Shown piece after piece: positions 27,502-37,042 of a stretch of DNA of 37,042 bases; the first letter of the stretch is position 1, and every line of letters starts with the position of its first letter. Source of the DNA: an uncultured Alphaproteobacteria bacterium (GTDB lineage Bacteria; Pseudomonadota; Alphaproteobacteria; Methylaequorales; Methylaequoraceae); the NCBI GenBank assembly GCA_902590895.1, contig CACIYM010000008.1, positions 1 through 37,042 on the forward strand. Direction: 5' to 3'. Position numbers and translations under genes: made by a program. The notes below the pieces were generated by a model. That model did not search any database and was not told the origin of the DNA. It worked only from the letters and a program-made list of their open reading frames with translations.

Positions 27502-30500
27502 ATATTTTGCTCTTTTCTCCAATAAGAATTAAACAAGGTGTAATTATGAGCGTTAGAATAAACGAAAACATTACACCAAAAACTATCGCATTAGATAATT
27601 GAAGCCACCACTGAGAACTTGGACTCCCAAAATTTATTTCAAATTCTAAAAAATTTATATTCAATCCAATAGCCATAGGAACTAATCCAAAAAATGTCGT
27701 AAGGGTTGTAAGCATAACAGGTCTAAGTCTTTGTGCTCCAGTTCTTAAAATTGCGTCTTTAATTTTTTCACCTCCCATTCTTAAAGTTTTGTAAGTATCT
27801 AGAAGAACGATATTGTTATTAACAACAATCCCAGCTAACGCGATAACTCCAATCCCGCTCATAATTATACCGAAGGGTTTCCCAGATACTATCAATCCTA
27901 TCATTACGCCAATAGTAGAGAAAATAATTGCCGATAAAATAATAAGACAAAAGTAAAAACTGTTAAAGGTAGCAATAAGAATAATTGTAATTAGAAAAAC
28001 TGCAACAAAGAAGGCTTTAATTAAAAACTCCTTTGCTTCATTTTGATCTTCTTCTTGACCAGTAAAAAAAACATTAGACTTTAATTTTTTGGATAATTTT
28101 AGCCATTCTGTAATTTCTAAAACTTTATTATTAGCAACTGTGCCTTCTGTTACATCGAATTTTATTGACTTTGATCTTGTTGAATTTTTTCTAGCTATCT
28201 TTCCAGTTTTACTTACGGGCTTTCTATTAACAAATAGACTAAGTGAAACAGGTCCATTTTTTCCTTCAACAAGAATTTTATCTAACTCGTCTAATGTTCT
28301 ATATTCCTTCTCGTACTTGATAACAATATCGATTTCTTCGTCACTATCTTTTGGCATATATTCTGTAACTTTTAATCCATGCGTAAGCATTTGAATCGCA
28401 TTACCAATTAGTTGAATGTCAACGCCGTATTGATCAGCTTTAATCCTATTAATTGAAATTTCCCATTCTATTCCTGGTATGTTAAGATCGGTATCAATAT
28501 TTTTTACCCATTTCTTTTCCTTTAAAAATTGATAAATAAAAGCTGTGTCAATATTTAGCTGGTTTTCATTATTATTCATTATTTCTATTTCTATATCTTT
28601 ATCTTTAGGAGGACCATCTTGTTTTTTTACAAATTCAATATAAATACCTGAAAATTGTTTAGTTTGTAATTTTAGCTCTTCGATAATGACATTAGCGTTG
28701 GGTCTTTTTCTCCAATCAATAAACTCTATTTTAATTGAACCAATGACGTCTTCAGATTCATCACGATTATTGCCTTTAACAATACCGCTTCTAGAGTATA
28801 TATTTTCAATGTTTTTATTTTTGAGAATTTCTTTTTCTATCTGATTTACTATTTTGTCTTTTTCTATTGCTGAAAAATTTCCTCTAGCATGAACTACCAC
28901 CTCTGCATAGTCGGGTTCAATTGGAGGAAAAAATTCAAAACCTTTACCAAATTTACCATAAATAATTTGGATGGAAATTACGGATACAAAAGTTAATGCT
29001 ATCAATTTTTTTGGATTATCAAGACAGTATCTCAAAACCTCAATATATTTGCCTTGAATGCCTTTTATATCATTTAAATTTCCTGTTTCTAATAATTTAA
29101 GATTATTTTGTTGATCCTTGTCAAAATTTTTGTCTGTTCCAAAAATTTTACCAATAACAGGTATGAAAAAAAGAGCCATTACTAAGGATGAAGAGAGTAT
29201 AGCCAAAAGTGTAACAGGTAAAAAAAACATGAATTCTCCAGCAATTCCTGGCCAGAAGATTAATGGAAAAAAAGCTGCTAGTGTTGTGGAGGTGGAAGCT
29301 AATACTGGAATAAACATTTTTTTTGCTGACAGAATAAATACTCTTTTCTTACTAATTCCCTCGTTAGCTCTTCTGTTTGCATATTCAACAACTATTATTG
29401 CACCATCAATTAAAATCCCAACTGATAAAATAAGAGAAAATAGAACAACAACATTTATAGTTACATCAAAAAAAGATAAAATGATCATTGATAAAAGAAA
29501 AGAAAAGGGTATTGAAATACTAACCAAAATAGAGGATCTAAAACCCATAAAAAATGAGGTTATTATAAAAACTATAATTGTGGCGAGTATCACATTATTT
29601 TCTAAATCACTTACTTGCGTAATGATTTTTTCAGATTCGTCCTGAAAAAAGTTAATATTAATAAATTCTGGTATATTTTTTGTTCTTTCATTAACAACAG
29701 ATTTAATTTGGTTAATTACGTCAATAATATTTTCTCCAGTTCTTTTTGAAACCTCAAGAATTATTGCTTTTTCTCCATTATTTCTTGCAAACCCGACTTT
29801 TTCTCTAAATGAATCCCTGACATCAGCGACATCCTCAAGCTTTATAAAAGAGTTACTTTGTGACTTTATAGGAATATTTAATAAATCTTCTCTGCTTTCT
29901 ATTAGACTTGGAACTTGAACATTAAAACTTCCTTTATTGTTACTTAATGTTCCCGCTGGTATCATTAAATTACTTTTTGCAATCGACTCCAATACATCTT
30001 TATTAGTTAGACCATAATTTTCTACAATTCTTGGGTTAACTATTATTTCTATTAATCTCTCTCTTTCTCCTAAAGTTTTAACTTCAAGGACTTCCGATAT
30101 TGATTCAATGTCATTTTTTAAAGTTTTGGCAATTTTAAATAGAACTCTCTCGTCTACTTCACCTGAAATTGCTACAGCTAAAACAGGAAATCTTGATAGG
30201 TTCACTTCCATAACCCTAGGCTCTTCTGTTTCTTTAGGTAATTTATTTTTTATAAGATCAATTTTAACTCTTGTATCAGACAGAGCCTTTTCAGAATTAA
30301 ACCCTGCATCAAACTCTAAAACAACATTCCCACCACTTTGATAAGAGCTTGATGAGATTTTTTTTAATCCTTCTATATTTTTTAGTTCTTTTTCTAAGGG
30401 TTTTATTAAAAGTCTTTCTGAATCCGTTGGTGAAATTCCTTTATGATATAGTGATACATATATTACAGGCAAACTTATATCGGGGTCTGATTCTCTGGGA

Positions 30501-30589
30501 AGAGTATTGTATTGATAAAATCCAAAAGTGATTAAAAAAAATAGAATTGTTAGTAACAATTTTGAAGAATTTAAAATTTTATCAATCAT
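27488..30589 (-). CDS. RND-family efflux transporter permease (AcrB/MMPL superfamily)
   Basis: 1033 aa; DPDISLPVIYVSLYHKGISPTDSERLLIKPLEKEL, GILIDGAIIVVEYANRR, RLRPVMLTTLTTFFGLVPMA; 12-TM layout with two periplasmic loops. Confidence 0.93.
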   Translation of the reverse strand: MIDKILNSSKLLLTILFFLITFGFYQYNTLPRESDPDISLPVIYVSLYHKGISPTDSERLLIKPLEKELKNIEGLKKISSSSYQSGGNVVLEFDAGFNSEKALSDTRVKIDLIKNKLPKETEEPRVMEVNLSRFPVLAVAISGEVDERVLFKIAKTLKNDIESISEVLEVKTLGERERLIEIIVNPRIVENYGLTNKDVLESIAKSNLMIPAGTLSNNKGSFNVQVPSLIESREDLLNIPIKSQSNSFIKLEDVADVRDSFREKVGFARNNGEKAIILEVSKRTGENIIDVINQIKSVVNERTKNIPEFININFFQDESEKIITQVSDLENNVILATIIVFIITSFFMGFRSSILVSISIPFSFLLSMIILSFFDVTINVVVLFSLILSVGILIDGAIIVVEYANRRANEGISKKRVFILSAKKMFIPVLASTSTTLAAFFPLIFWPGIAGEFMFFLPVTLLAILSSSLVMALFFIPVIGKIFGTDKNFDKDQQNNLKLLETGNLNDIKGIQGKYIEVLRYCLDNPKKLIALTFVSVISIQIIYGKFGKGFEFFPPIEPDYAEVVVHARGNFSAIEKDKIVNQIEKEILKNKNIENIYSRSGIVKGNNRDESEDVIGSIKIEFIDWRKRPNANVIIEELKLQTKQFSGIYIEFVKKQDGPPKDKDIEIEIMNNNENQLNIDTAFIYQFLKEKKWVKNIDTDLNIPGIEWEISINRIKADQYGVDIQLIGNAIQMLTHGLKVTEYMPKDSDEEIDIVIKYEKEYRTLDELDKILVEGKNGPVSLSLFVNRKPVSKTGKIARKNSTRSKSIKFDVTEGTVANNKVLEITEWLKLSKKLKSNVFFTGQEEDQNEAKEFLIKAFFVAVFLITIILIATFNSFYFCLIILSAIIFSTIGVMIGLIVSGKPFGIIMSGIGVIALAGIVVNNNIVLLDTYKTLRMGGEKIKDAILRTGAQRLRPVMLTTLTTFFGLVPMAIGLNINFLEFEINFGSPSSQWWLQLSNAIVFGVMFSFILTLIITPCLILIGEKSKIFKTF

Positions 30590-31625
30590 TTGAATTTTGA
30601 ATAACTACATTTTCTCCCTCAATCACATATTCGTGACCTTGGGTAATTAACATATAATCCTCTAAATTATTTTTTGAATTAGTATTAACCCAGTATCCAT
30701 TTCCTGTATCACTAATTATATCAATTGTTAAAAACAATACTTTTTTTTCTTGCACCACCTTAATTCCTATTTTACCTTGATCATCTAAGCTAATTAAAGA
30801 AGATGGAATGAAATAAGCATCTTCTTTAGATAGATCAATTCTAACCTCTGATGATAATCCACTAATTATCTGCTTTTGTTTATTGTTAATTTTTATCTCA
30901 ACTCTAAAGTTTCTTGTAAGAGGATCCGATGTTTTAGAGATATAGCTAATTAATCCTTCATAGTATTTATCAGCAATTATAATGCTGGTTGTTTGGTTTA
31001 ATCTTAGATTGTTTATTACATTTTCTGTTACATTGACTTTAACAAAAATTGGATCTAGATCTACAATTTTTGCAATTTTGTCACCTTTTTTCACGTAATC
31101 TCCCAATTCAATAAAACTGTCTTCGATAGTGCTATCAAACGGAATTAAAATTTTAGTGTTATTTAATTCAACTTGACTTTTTTCATACAATGCCAGAGCG
31201 TTTTCAAAGTTTGTCCTCGATTCACTTAATTTTACTTCAGACCTAAATCCTTTTTTAAATAATTTTTCAGCCACTTCATATTCTTTTTTTCTTTGATTTA
31301 ATAAAGCCTCCATTTCTTTTAACCTTGCAATTTTATCCTCGGGGTCAATTAATACTAATTGTGATCCAGCTTTATAGAACTTTCCTTTTTCGAAAGACTT
31401 ACTGCTAACTTTGCCTTCGACTTGAGATTTAATTATTACAATTCTTGACGCTTCTGAAAAACCACTAAATTTTAGTGTTTTTGTAAAACTTTCTTTCTGT
31501 AATTTTTTTACCACTACTTTTTTATCCAACTTAATTTCAATTTCATCAGATATTTCGGCTTCTTCTTTGTAAAAAAAGAAAATAGAAATTATAAGTAGAG
31601 AGGATATGATTAAAAATATTTTCAC
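30582..31625 (-). CDS. RND efflux periplasmic adaptor (membrane fusion protein, HlyD/AcrA family)
   Basis: N-terminal signal/TM, SQVEGKVSSKSFEKGKFYKAGSQLVLIDPED lipoyl-like half motif, coiled coil, ILIPFDSTIEDSFIELGDYVKKGDKIAKIVDLDPIFVKVNV. Confidence 0.9.
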   Translation of the reverse strand: MKIFLIISSLLIISIFFFYKEEAEISDEIEIKLDKKVVVKKLQKESFTKTLKFSGFSEASRIVIIKSQVEGKVSSKSFEKGKFYKAGSQLVLIDPEDKIARLKEMEALLNQRKKEYEVAEKLFKKGFRSEVKLSESRTNFENALALYEKSQVELNNTKILIPFDSTIEDSFIELGDYVKKGDKIAKIVDLDPIFVKVNVTENVINNLRLNQTTSIIIADKYYEGLISYISKTSDPLTRNFRVEIKINNKQKQIISGLSSEVRIDLSKEDAYFIPSSLISLDDQGKIGIKVVQEKKVLFLTIDIISDTGNGYWVNTNSKNNLEDYMLITQGHEYVIEGENVVIQNSND

Positions 31626-31683
31626 AAGTTTATTATATATAGTTTGTTAATTGATTTAATTATTTATTGTTAATAATATAAAG

Positions 31684-32661
31684 TTGAATTTAATTAATGT
31701 TGATGCATTGAAAAAAAACGATAAATTTGCAGCTATTGATATTGGAAGTCATAATTGTAGACTGCTGATATCTGAAAAAAACCAAGGTGTGATAAAATCA
31801 GTATTTAACTCCTCTAAACCAACTAATTTGATTAAAAATTTATCATATAATAATGAATTTAATTATAAAAATATAAAAAAAACTATAGACAGTCTTAGCT
31901 TTTTTGCAAAAAAAATTAATAGTATGAATGTTAAAGAATATAAATGTATTGCAACAGAAGCATGCAGAAGTGTAATAAACCCAGAGTTTTTTGTGGAAGA
32001 AGTAAAAAAAAATACTGGATTAAAAGTAGAAATTATTGGCTCAGTTGAGGAAGCTAGACTTTCTATGAAAAGCTGTAATATCTACATATCAAAAATAAAA
32101 AAACTGGGCCTCATATTCGATATAGGAGGAGGAAGCACTGAACTTAGTTGTTTTAACACGAAACCTAATAAAATAATAACTAAATCTATATCATATGGTG
32201 TTATAAATCTTGATGAAAAATGTCAGATTTTTTCAGAAGAGCATGTAAAGAATGATTTAAACAGACACTTTTCAAATTATTTTCAACATTTTAAAATCAG
32301 AGATGATGAAAAATTCTTAGCAGTTGGTTCTTGTAGTACAGTCACTTCCCTTTGTTGTGTGTTCTTAAATTTACCATTTTATAATCCAAAAAAAATTGAG
32401 GGTTATGAAATGTATTCAGAAGAAGTTAATAACACTATAAAATATCTAGAAAATATAAATGATGATGAATTACAAAAACACCCATGCATAGGAAATAGGT
32501 ATATGTTGTTAAAAAATGGAATAAAGATTCTAAAAATAATTATGGATAAGTTTCCTATTACAAAGATTATTGTTACGCAAAAAGGTCTTAGGGATGCTCT
32601 TACTGAAGAAATAATTTTAGACTATGAAAAGAATAAAAGTTTTCAAGAAGCAAAAAAATAA
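31684..32661 (+). CDS. ppx: Ppx/GppA phosphatase family protein (TTG start)
   Basis: FAAIDIGSHNCRLLI, CIATEACRSVINPEFF, GLIFDIGGGSTELSCF, AVGSCSTVTSL. Confidence 0.88.
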   Translation: MNLINVDALKKNDKFAAIDIGSHNCRLLISEKNQGVIKSVFNSSKPTNLIKNLSYNNEFNYKNIKKTIDSLSFFAKKINSMNVKEYKCIATEACRSVINPEFFVEEVKKNTGLKVEIIGSVEEARLSMKSCNIYISKIKKLGLIFDIGGGSTELSCFNTKPNKIITKSISYGVINLDEKCQIFSEEHVKNDLNRHFSNYFQHFKIRDDEKFLAVGSCSTVTSLCCVFLNLPFYNPKKIEGYEMYSEEVNNTIKYLENINDDELQKHPCIGNRYMLLKNGIKILKIIMDKFPITKIIVTQKGLRDALTEEIILDYEKNKSFQEAKK

Positions 32662-33262
32662 GGATAGTAATAGATGGCTTGAGAGGCATTTGAATGATGA
32701 GTACGTAATCAAATCTAAAATCGATGGTTATCGTTCTAGATCATCTTATAAATTAATTCAGATAAACCAAAAATTTAAATTTTTTAAAAGTAGTAATTCA
32801 ATTTTAGACCTTGGTTGTTCTCCAGGTGGATGGCTCCAAGTTTCTAAAAAATTTGCCCCAAAAAATTCGAAAATTTTAGGTATTGATAAAATAAATTTAA
32901 AATCAATTCCAAATGTTCAATTTCTGCAAAATGATATTTTTGATGAAAATATTTTTAATAAAATTGATTCATTTTTTGATGGTAAAAAAATTAATTTAAT
33001 TTTAAGTGATATGTCTCCAAATTCCACGGGTAATAAAAAAGTTGATCATTTATTAATAGTTTCATTAATTGAAAGAGTTTTGGATTTATCTAATTACTTT
33101 TTATCAAAAAATGGTTTCCTAATAGCAAAAATTTTTCAAGGAGGTGCTCAAGGAGACCTAATAAAAAAAATGAACCAAACCTTATCATCAATAAGGTACT
33201 TTAAACCTAAAGCCTCTAGAGCAGAATCACCAGAAACTTATTTAGTTGCGCAAAAAAAATAA
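32624..33262 (+). CDS. rlmE: 23S rRNA (uridine-2'-O)-methyltransferase RlmE/FtsJ
   Basis: SYKLIQINQKFKFFKSSNSILDLGCSPGGWLQVSKK, LSDMSPNSTGNKKVDH, KIFQGGAQGDL, KASRAESPETYLVAQ. Confidence 0.93.
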   Translation: MKRIKVFKKQKNKDSNRWLERHLNDEYVIKSKIDGYRSRSSYKLIQINQKFKFFKSSNSILDLGCSPGGWLQVSKKFAPKNSKILGIDKINLKSIPNVQFLQNDIFDENIFNKIDSFFDGKKINLILSDMSPNSTGNKKVDHLLIVSLIERVLDLSNYFLSKNGFLIAKIFQGGAQGDLIKKMNQTLSSIRYFKPKASRAESPETYLVAQKK

Positions 33263-33309
33263 TTTTAAATATTAGTTTAAAATTAATTGATATTAGATTA
33301 AGTTGTAAT

Positions 33310-34776
33310 ATGAAGAATTTAACAGAGGCACTAACTTTTGATGATGTGTTAATAGTACCGTCAAAATCGTCAATAAAACCCTCCGATGCCGATGTCAAAA
33401 CAAAAATAACCAAAAATATTATTCTTAAAATTCCATTGGTGTCAGCTGCTATGGACACAGTTACAGAGTCAAAATTAGCAATCAAAATTGCGCAAATGGG
33501 AGGCTTAGGGATTGTACATAAAAATATGACTTATGAACAGCAAGCTAATGAGGTTATGAGAGTAAAAAGATTTGAATCTGGAATGGTTGTTAATCCTGTA
33601 ACGATTAACCCTGAAAATTCTTTGAACGAGGCATTGATAATTAAAGAAAAATTTAATATTTCTGGAATTCCAGTTGTACAAAGGAATACAAAAAAACTTG
33701 TAGGAATTCTCACAAACAGAGATATTCGATTTGCAAAAAAATTGTCACAACCAGTTGAAGCGCTTATGACAAAAGAAAATTTAGTCACAGTAAAAGAAAA
33801 TATAAGCATGAAAGATGCACAAAAGCTATTACACAAACATAGAATAGAAAAATTACTTGTTGTTGATAAAAATTACAAGTGTGTTGGTTTAATAACTGTT
33901 AAAGATATAGAAAAGGCAGAAAAATTTCCGTCAGCATCTAAGGACAAATTAGGTAGATTAATAGTTGGTGGAGCTATTGGAGTAGGTGAAAATGAAGGCC
34001 TTCAGAGGGCAAGTTTTTTAAACAAAGCTGGTGTTGATGTTTTTGTGGTTGATACTGCACACGGACACTCTCAAAATGTTATTGATACTTTAAAAAATGT
34101 TAAAAAACATTTTCCTTCCGTTCCTGTTATTGTTGGTAATATCGCAACTGCTGAGGCAGCAAAAGATTTGATTAAAGCTGGTGCGGATTCATTAAAAGTA
34201 GGAATAGGTCCTGGGTCTATCTGCACAACTAGAATTGTAGCGGGGGTTGGTGTTCCGCAATTGCATGCTATTTCAGAAACACATAAAGTGGCAAAAAAAT
34301 TTAAAATACCAATCATATCCGATGGAGGAATAAAGTTCTCAGGTGACATTGCAAAGGCTATTGCTTTTGGTGCAAACGTAGTTATGGTAGGTTCACTTTT
34401 AGCAGGAACAGATGAGGCACCAGGAGAAGTTTTTCTATCTAGCGGCAGAACTTATAAATCTTACAGAGGAATGGGATCAATCGCTGCAATGGGCAGAGGT
34501 TCAGCTGATAGATATTTTCAAGAGGAAGTAACTGGTGATAAATTCGTCCCAGAAGGTGTTGAGGGACGTGTTCCTTACCGGGGGCCAGTTGAAAAAGTTA
34601 TTGAACAATTAATTGGAGGATTAAAGGCATCAATGGGATACACTGGAAATAAAGATCTAATAAATTTTCAAAAAAATACAAATCTAGTTAAAATTACTTC
34701 AGCAGGTTTGACAGAGAGTCATGTACATAGTATTTCCATTACGAGAGAATCGCCAAATTATCAATTAAACAAATGA
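33310..34776 (+). CDS. guaB: Inosine-5'-monophosphate dehydrogenase
   Basis: ALTFDDVLIVPSKS, VSAAMDTVTESKLAI, CBS domains, KVGIGPGSICTTRIVAGVGVPQ, SDGGIKFSGDIAKAIAFGANVVMVGSLLAGTDE. Confidence 0.97.
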   Translation: MKNLTEALTFDDVLIVPSKSSIKPSDADVKTKITKNIILKIPLVSAAMDTVTESKLAIKIAQMGGLGIVHKNMTYEQQANEVMRVKRFESGMVVNPVTINPENSLNEALIIKEKFNISGIPVVQRNTKKLVGILTNRDIRFAKKLSQPVEALMTKENLVTVKENISMKDAQKLLHKHRIEKLLVVDKNYKCVGLITVKDIEKAEKFPSASKDKLGRLIVGGAIGVGENEGLQRASFLNKAGVDVFVVDTAHGHSQNVIDTLKNVKKHFPSVPVIVGNIATAEAAKDLIKAGADSLKVGIGPGSICTTRIVAGVGVPQLHAISETHKVAKKFKIPIISDGGIKFSGDIAKAIAFGANVVMVGSLLAGTDEAPGEVFLSSGRTYKSYRGMGSIAAMGRGSADRYFQEEVTGDKFVPEGVEGRVPYRGPVEKVIEQLIGGLKASMGYTGNKDLINFQKNTNLVKITSAGLTESHVHSISITRESPNYQLNK

Positions 34777-36323
34777 AAAATACAATTTTGATTATTGATT
34801 TTGGATCCCAAGTAACAAAATTGATAGCAAGAAGAATTAGGGAATTTGAAGTTTTTAGTCAGATAATCCCTTATCACTTATTAAACAAAAGTATTTTTGA
34901 AAAAAGTTCTGTGAAGGGGATAATTTTTTCAGGTGGACCGAACTCAGTAGATGAAAAATTTGCACCTGAGGTTCCAGAATATGTATATGACCAAGGAATA
35001 CCAATTCTAGGCATATGTTATGGCTTACAATTAATATGTAAAAATTTTGGAGGAAATATCTCTCATTCTAAAGAAAGAGAGTTTGGTAAAACTTTTTTAA
35101 AAATTAAAAAGAAATCGATGTTATTTGGAAGTACGTTTAAAAATAACAAAAACTATCAGGTTTGGATGAGCCATAGTGATGCAATAAAAAAATTACCACA
35201 AGGTTTTGAAAGTATTGCGTCAAGTGATAACTGTGAATCCGCAGCAGTCCAAAATATAAATAAAAAAATATATGGGGTGCAATTTCACCCCGAAGTTATT
35301 CATACATTAAAGGGTAAAGTGATTCTTAAAAATTTTGTACAAACAATTTGTAGGTGTAAAAAAGAATGGAATATGAAAAATTTTAAAAATGAAATTATCA
35401 AATCAATACAAAAAACTGTAGGAAGAAATAATGTTCTTTGTGGTTTATCAGGTGGTGTTGATTCCACTGTAACAGCAGTTCTTGTTCACCAAGCGATTGG
35501 TGACAAATTAAAATGTTTGTTCGTCGATACTGGTTTAATGAGAATGAACGAAACAGAGTCAATTAAAAAGTTGTTCAGGAAAAACTTTAATATTCAATTA
35601 GATATAGTTAATTCTTCAAAAACATTTTTAAAAAAACTTTCAGGCGTAGAAGATCCTGAGAAAAAAAGAAAAATAATTGGTAAAGAATTTATTAATGTGT
35701 TTGAGAAATATTCTAAAAAACAAAAAAATATAAAATTTTTAGCTCAGGGAACCCTTTATCCTGATGTTATTGAGTCATCTTCAAATATGGGAAAACATTC
35801 TGTAACGATTAAGTCACACCATAATGTAGGTGGTCTTCCAAAAAATATTAAATTTAAACTTCTTGAACCATTAAGAGAATTATTTAAAGATGAAGTAAGA
35901 GATTTAGGAAAAGAACTAAATATACCAAATGAATTTGTCAATAGGCATCCTTTTCCTGGACCTGGGCTTGGGATTAGAGTTATAGGCAAGATAACAAAAC
36001 AAAATGTTGAGATACTCAGAAAAGCTGACGAAATTTTTATAAATAAAATTAAAGAAAAAGGTCTTTATAATAAAATTTGGCAAGCTTTTTGTGTTTTATT
36101 ACCAGTGAAAACCGTTGGCGTGATGGGTGATAATAGAACCTATGAAAAAATATGTATATTAAGAGCAGTGACATCTGTAGATGGAATGACAGCTGAGACA
36201 TTTAAATTTCCAGAAAAATTTCTAGAGTCTTGTGCAAATGAAATTGTAAATAATGTTAAAGGCATTAACAGAGTTTGCTATGATTTAACATCAAAACCAC
36301 CAGGCACTATAGAGTATGAGTAA
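34773..36323 (+). CDS. guaA: GMP synthase (glutamine-hydrolysing)
   Basis: LIIDFGSQVTKLIARRIRE, GICYGLQLI, VQFHPEV, GLSGGVDSTVTAVL, NRHPFPGPGLGIRVIG, TSKPPGTIEYE. Confidence 0.97.
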   Translation: MKNTILIIDFGSQVTKLIARRIREFEVFSQIIPYHLLNKSIFEKSSVKGIIFSGGPNSVDEKFAPEVPEYVYDQGIPILGICYGLQLICKNFGGNISHSKEREFGKTFLKIKKKSMLFGSTFKNNKNYQVWMSHSDAIKKLPQGFESIASSDNCESAAVQNINKKIYGVQFHPEVIHTLKGKVILKNFVQTICRCKKEWNMKNFKNEIIKSIQKTVGRNNVLCGLSGGVDSTVTAVLVHQAIGDKLKCLFVDTGLMRMNETESIKKLFRKNFNIQLDIVNSSKTFLKKLSGVEDPEKKRKIIGKEFINVFEKYSKKQKNIKFLAQGTLYPDVIESSSNMGKHSVTIKSHHNVGGLPKNIKFKLLEPLRELFKDEVRDLGKELNIPNEFVNRHPFPGPGLGIRVIGKITKQNVEILRKADEIFINKIKEKGLYNKIWQAFCVLLPVKTVGVMGDNRTYEKICILRAVTSVDGMTAETFKFPEKFLESCANEIVNNVKGINRVCYDLTSKPPGTIEYE

Positions 36324-36324
36324 T

Positions 36325-36352
36325 AAGATCCGAACTTTTGGATTACTTTTTT
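36325..36352. terminator. Possible bidirectional terminator between convergent guaA and methyltransferase
   Basis: AAGATCC-GAACTTTT-GGATtaCTTTTTTA: imperfect inverted repeat followed by a T-tract, in the convergent intergenic gap. Confidence 0.35.
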
Positions 36353-37042
36353 AACTTAAAAACATATTCATCGCAACCGGTGCCAAAGAACCCTATTTGT
36401 TTTTTTACCTGGAAACTTCTAATCATCTTATAACCAAAATTATCCATTATTTTCGAAATTTCTTCAAAGGTTATTGATTCATATGGATAACCTCCTAACC
36501 AGTCATGGACATCATGATAAAAATCCATACCTCTTTTTTTTTTATAATCATAAAGATAATTAGAAAAATTCTTTCGTTTTAAAATCATTGCAATTTTAAA
36601 TAAAAAAATAAAAAGATTTTTTATAAAATTTTGTATCATTTTTGGAGAACTTTTATAAATATATTTTTCAACTTTCCATAAGTTACAAAGCTTAGTTTTT
36701 TTATAAAGAGCAAGAATTAGCATTCCATTTTTTGAAACCATTGTAGTGCTCTTTTTTATAGCTTCCAACATGTTTCCTGTATGATGTAACACTCCCCATG
36801 AATACACTATGTCAAATTTTTCTTTTTCATTAAGCTTAAAAAGATCTTTTTTTTCAACTTTAAATTTTTTGAATCTTGATTTTTGTAAAATTTTTTTAGT
36901 TGTTTTAATGGACTCCACATCTTGGTCAATTGCATAAAGTTTTTTACAATTTAATTGTATTGCTGCTAATGATGACAAACCAGACCCACAACCAATATCT
37001 AGAAAACTTAAATTATTTAAACTTTTTTTATTTGTTAGTTTT
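36343..37042 (-). CDS. SAM-dependent class I methyltransferase (N-terminus truncated by window end)
   Basis: Reading frame continues past the listed ORF to the window edge, giving NLSFLDIGCGSGLSSLAA (motif I); FDIVYSWGVLHHTGNMLEAIKK (motif IV region). Confidence 0.85.
   Translation of the reverse strand, partial: KLTNKKSLNNLSFLDIGCGSGLSSLAAIQLNCKKLYAIDQDVESIKTTKKILQKSRFKKFKVEKKDLFKLNEKEKFDIVYSWGVLHHTGNMLEAIKKSTTMVSKNGMLILALYKKTKLCNLWKVEKYIYKSSPKMIQNFIKNLFIFLFKIAMILKRKNFSNYLYDYKKKRGMDFYHDVHDWLGGYPYESITFEEISKIMDNFGYKMIRSFQVKKQIGFFGTGCDEYVFKLKK

Noticed and set aside
29118-29645. 175-aa plus-strand ORF inside the RND permease gene
   Set aside because: Fully antisense to a well-supported 1033-aa RND transporter ORF; low-complexity K/I/S-rich translation with no family motif.
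1-37042. CRISPR arrays, IS elements, prophage, tRNA or rRNA genes
   Set aside because: Gene spacing is very tight; no regularly spaced repeats, transposase/integrase motifs or tRNA-like cloverleaf regions were seen in intergenic gaps.

Overview
The window is a densely packed, AT-rich chromosomal segment. Its gene content and alphaproteobacterial-style RecA/DksA/SOS signals suggest a streamlined, probably marine alphaproteobacterium (inference). I see no mobile elements, CRISPR arrays, rRNA or tRNA genes. Main blocks: (1) a near-complete queuosine pathway (queG, queC, queE, queD, queF, tgt, queA) split by a lone short flagellin gene; (2) argE-nadK; (3) a formate-oxidation locus (moaA, fdhD, mobA, OFA-family MFS transporter, Cys-type FDH alpha subunit, fused NuoE/NuoF-type beta subunit); (4) gmhB, dksA, recA, alaS, icd; (5) a LOG-family protein, a LysM/Ig-like envelope protein, psd, pssA; (6) an RND pump and its adaptor; (7) ppx, rlmE, guaB, guaA; (8) partial genes at both edges. 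The points most worth a second look are the flagellin gene and the recA leader. The flagellin's conserved N-terminus lies upstream of the first ATG behind a well-placed Shine-Dalgarno and an ATC codon. Its D1 region carries an apparent in-frame palindromic insertion. recA has a perfect 11-bp tandem repeat that forms an exact GAAC-N7-GAAC (alphaproteobacterial LexA-type) box directly before its ATG.
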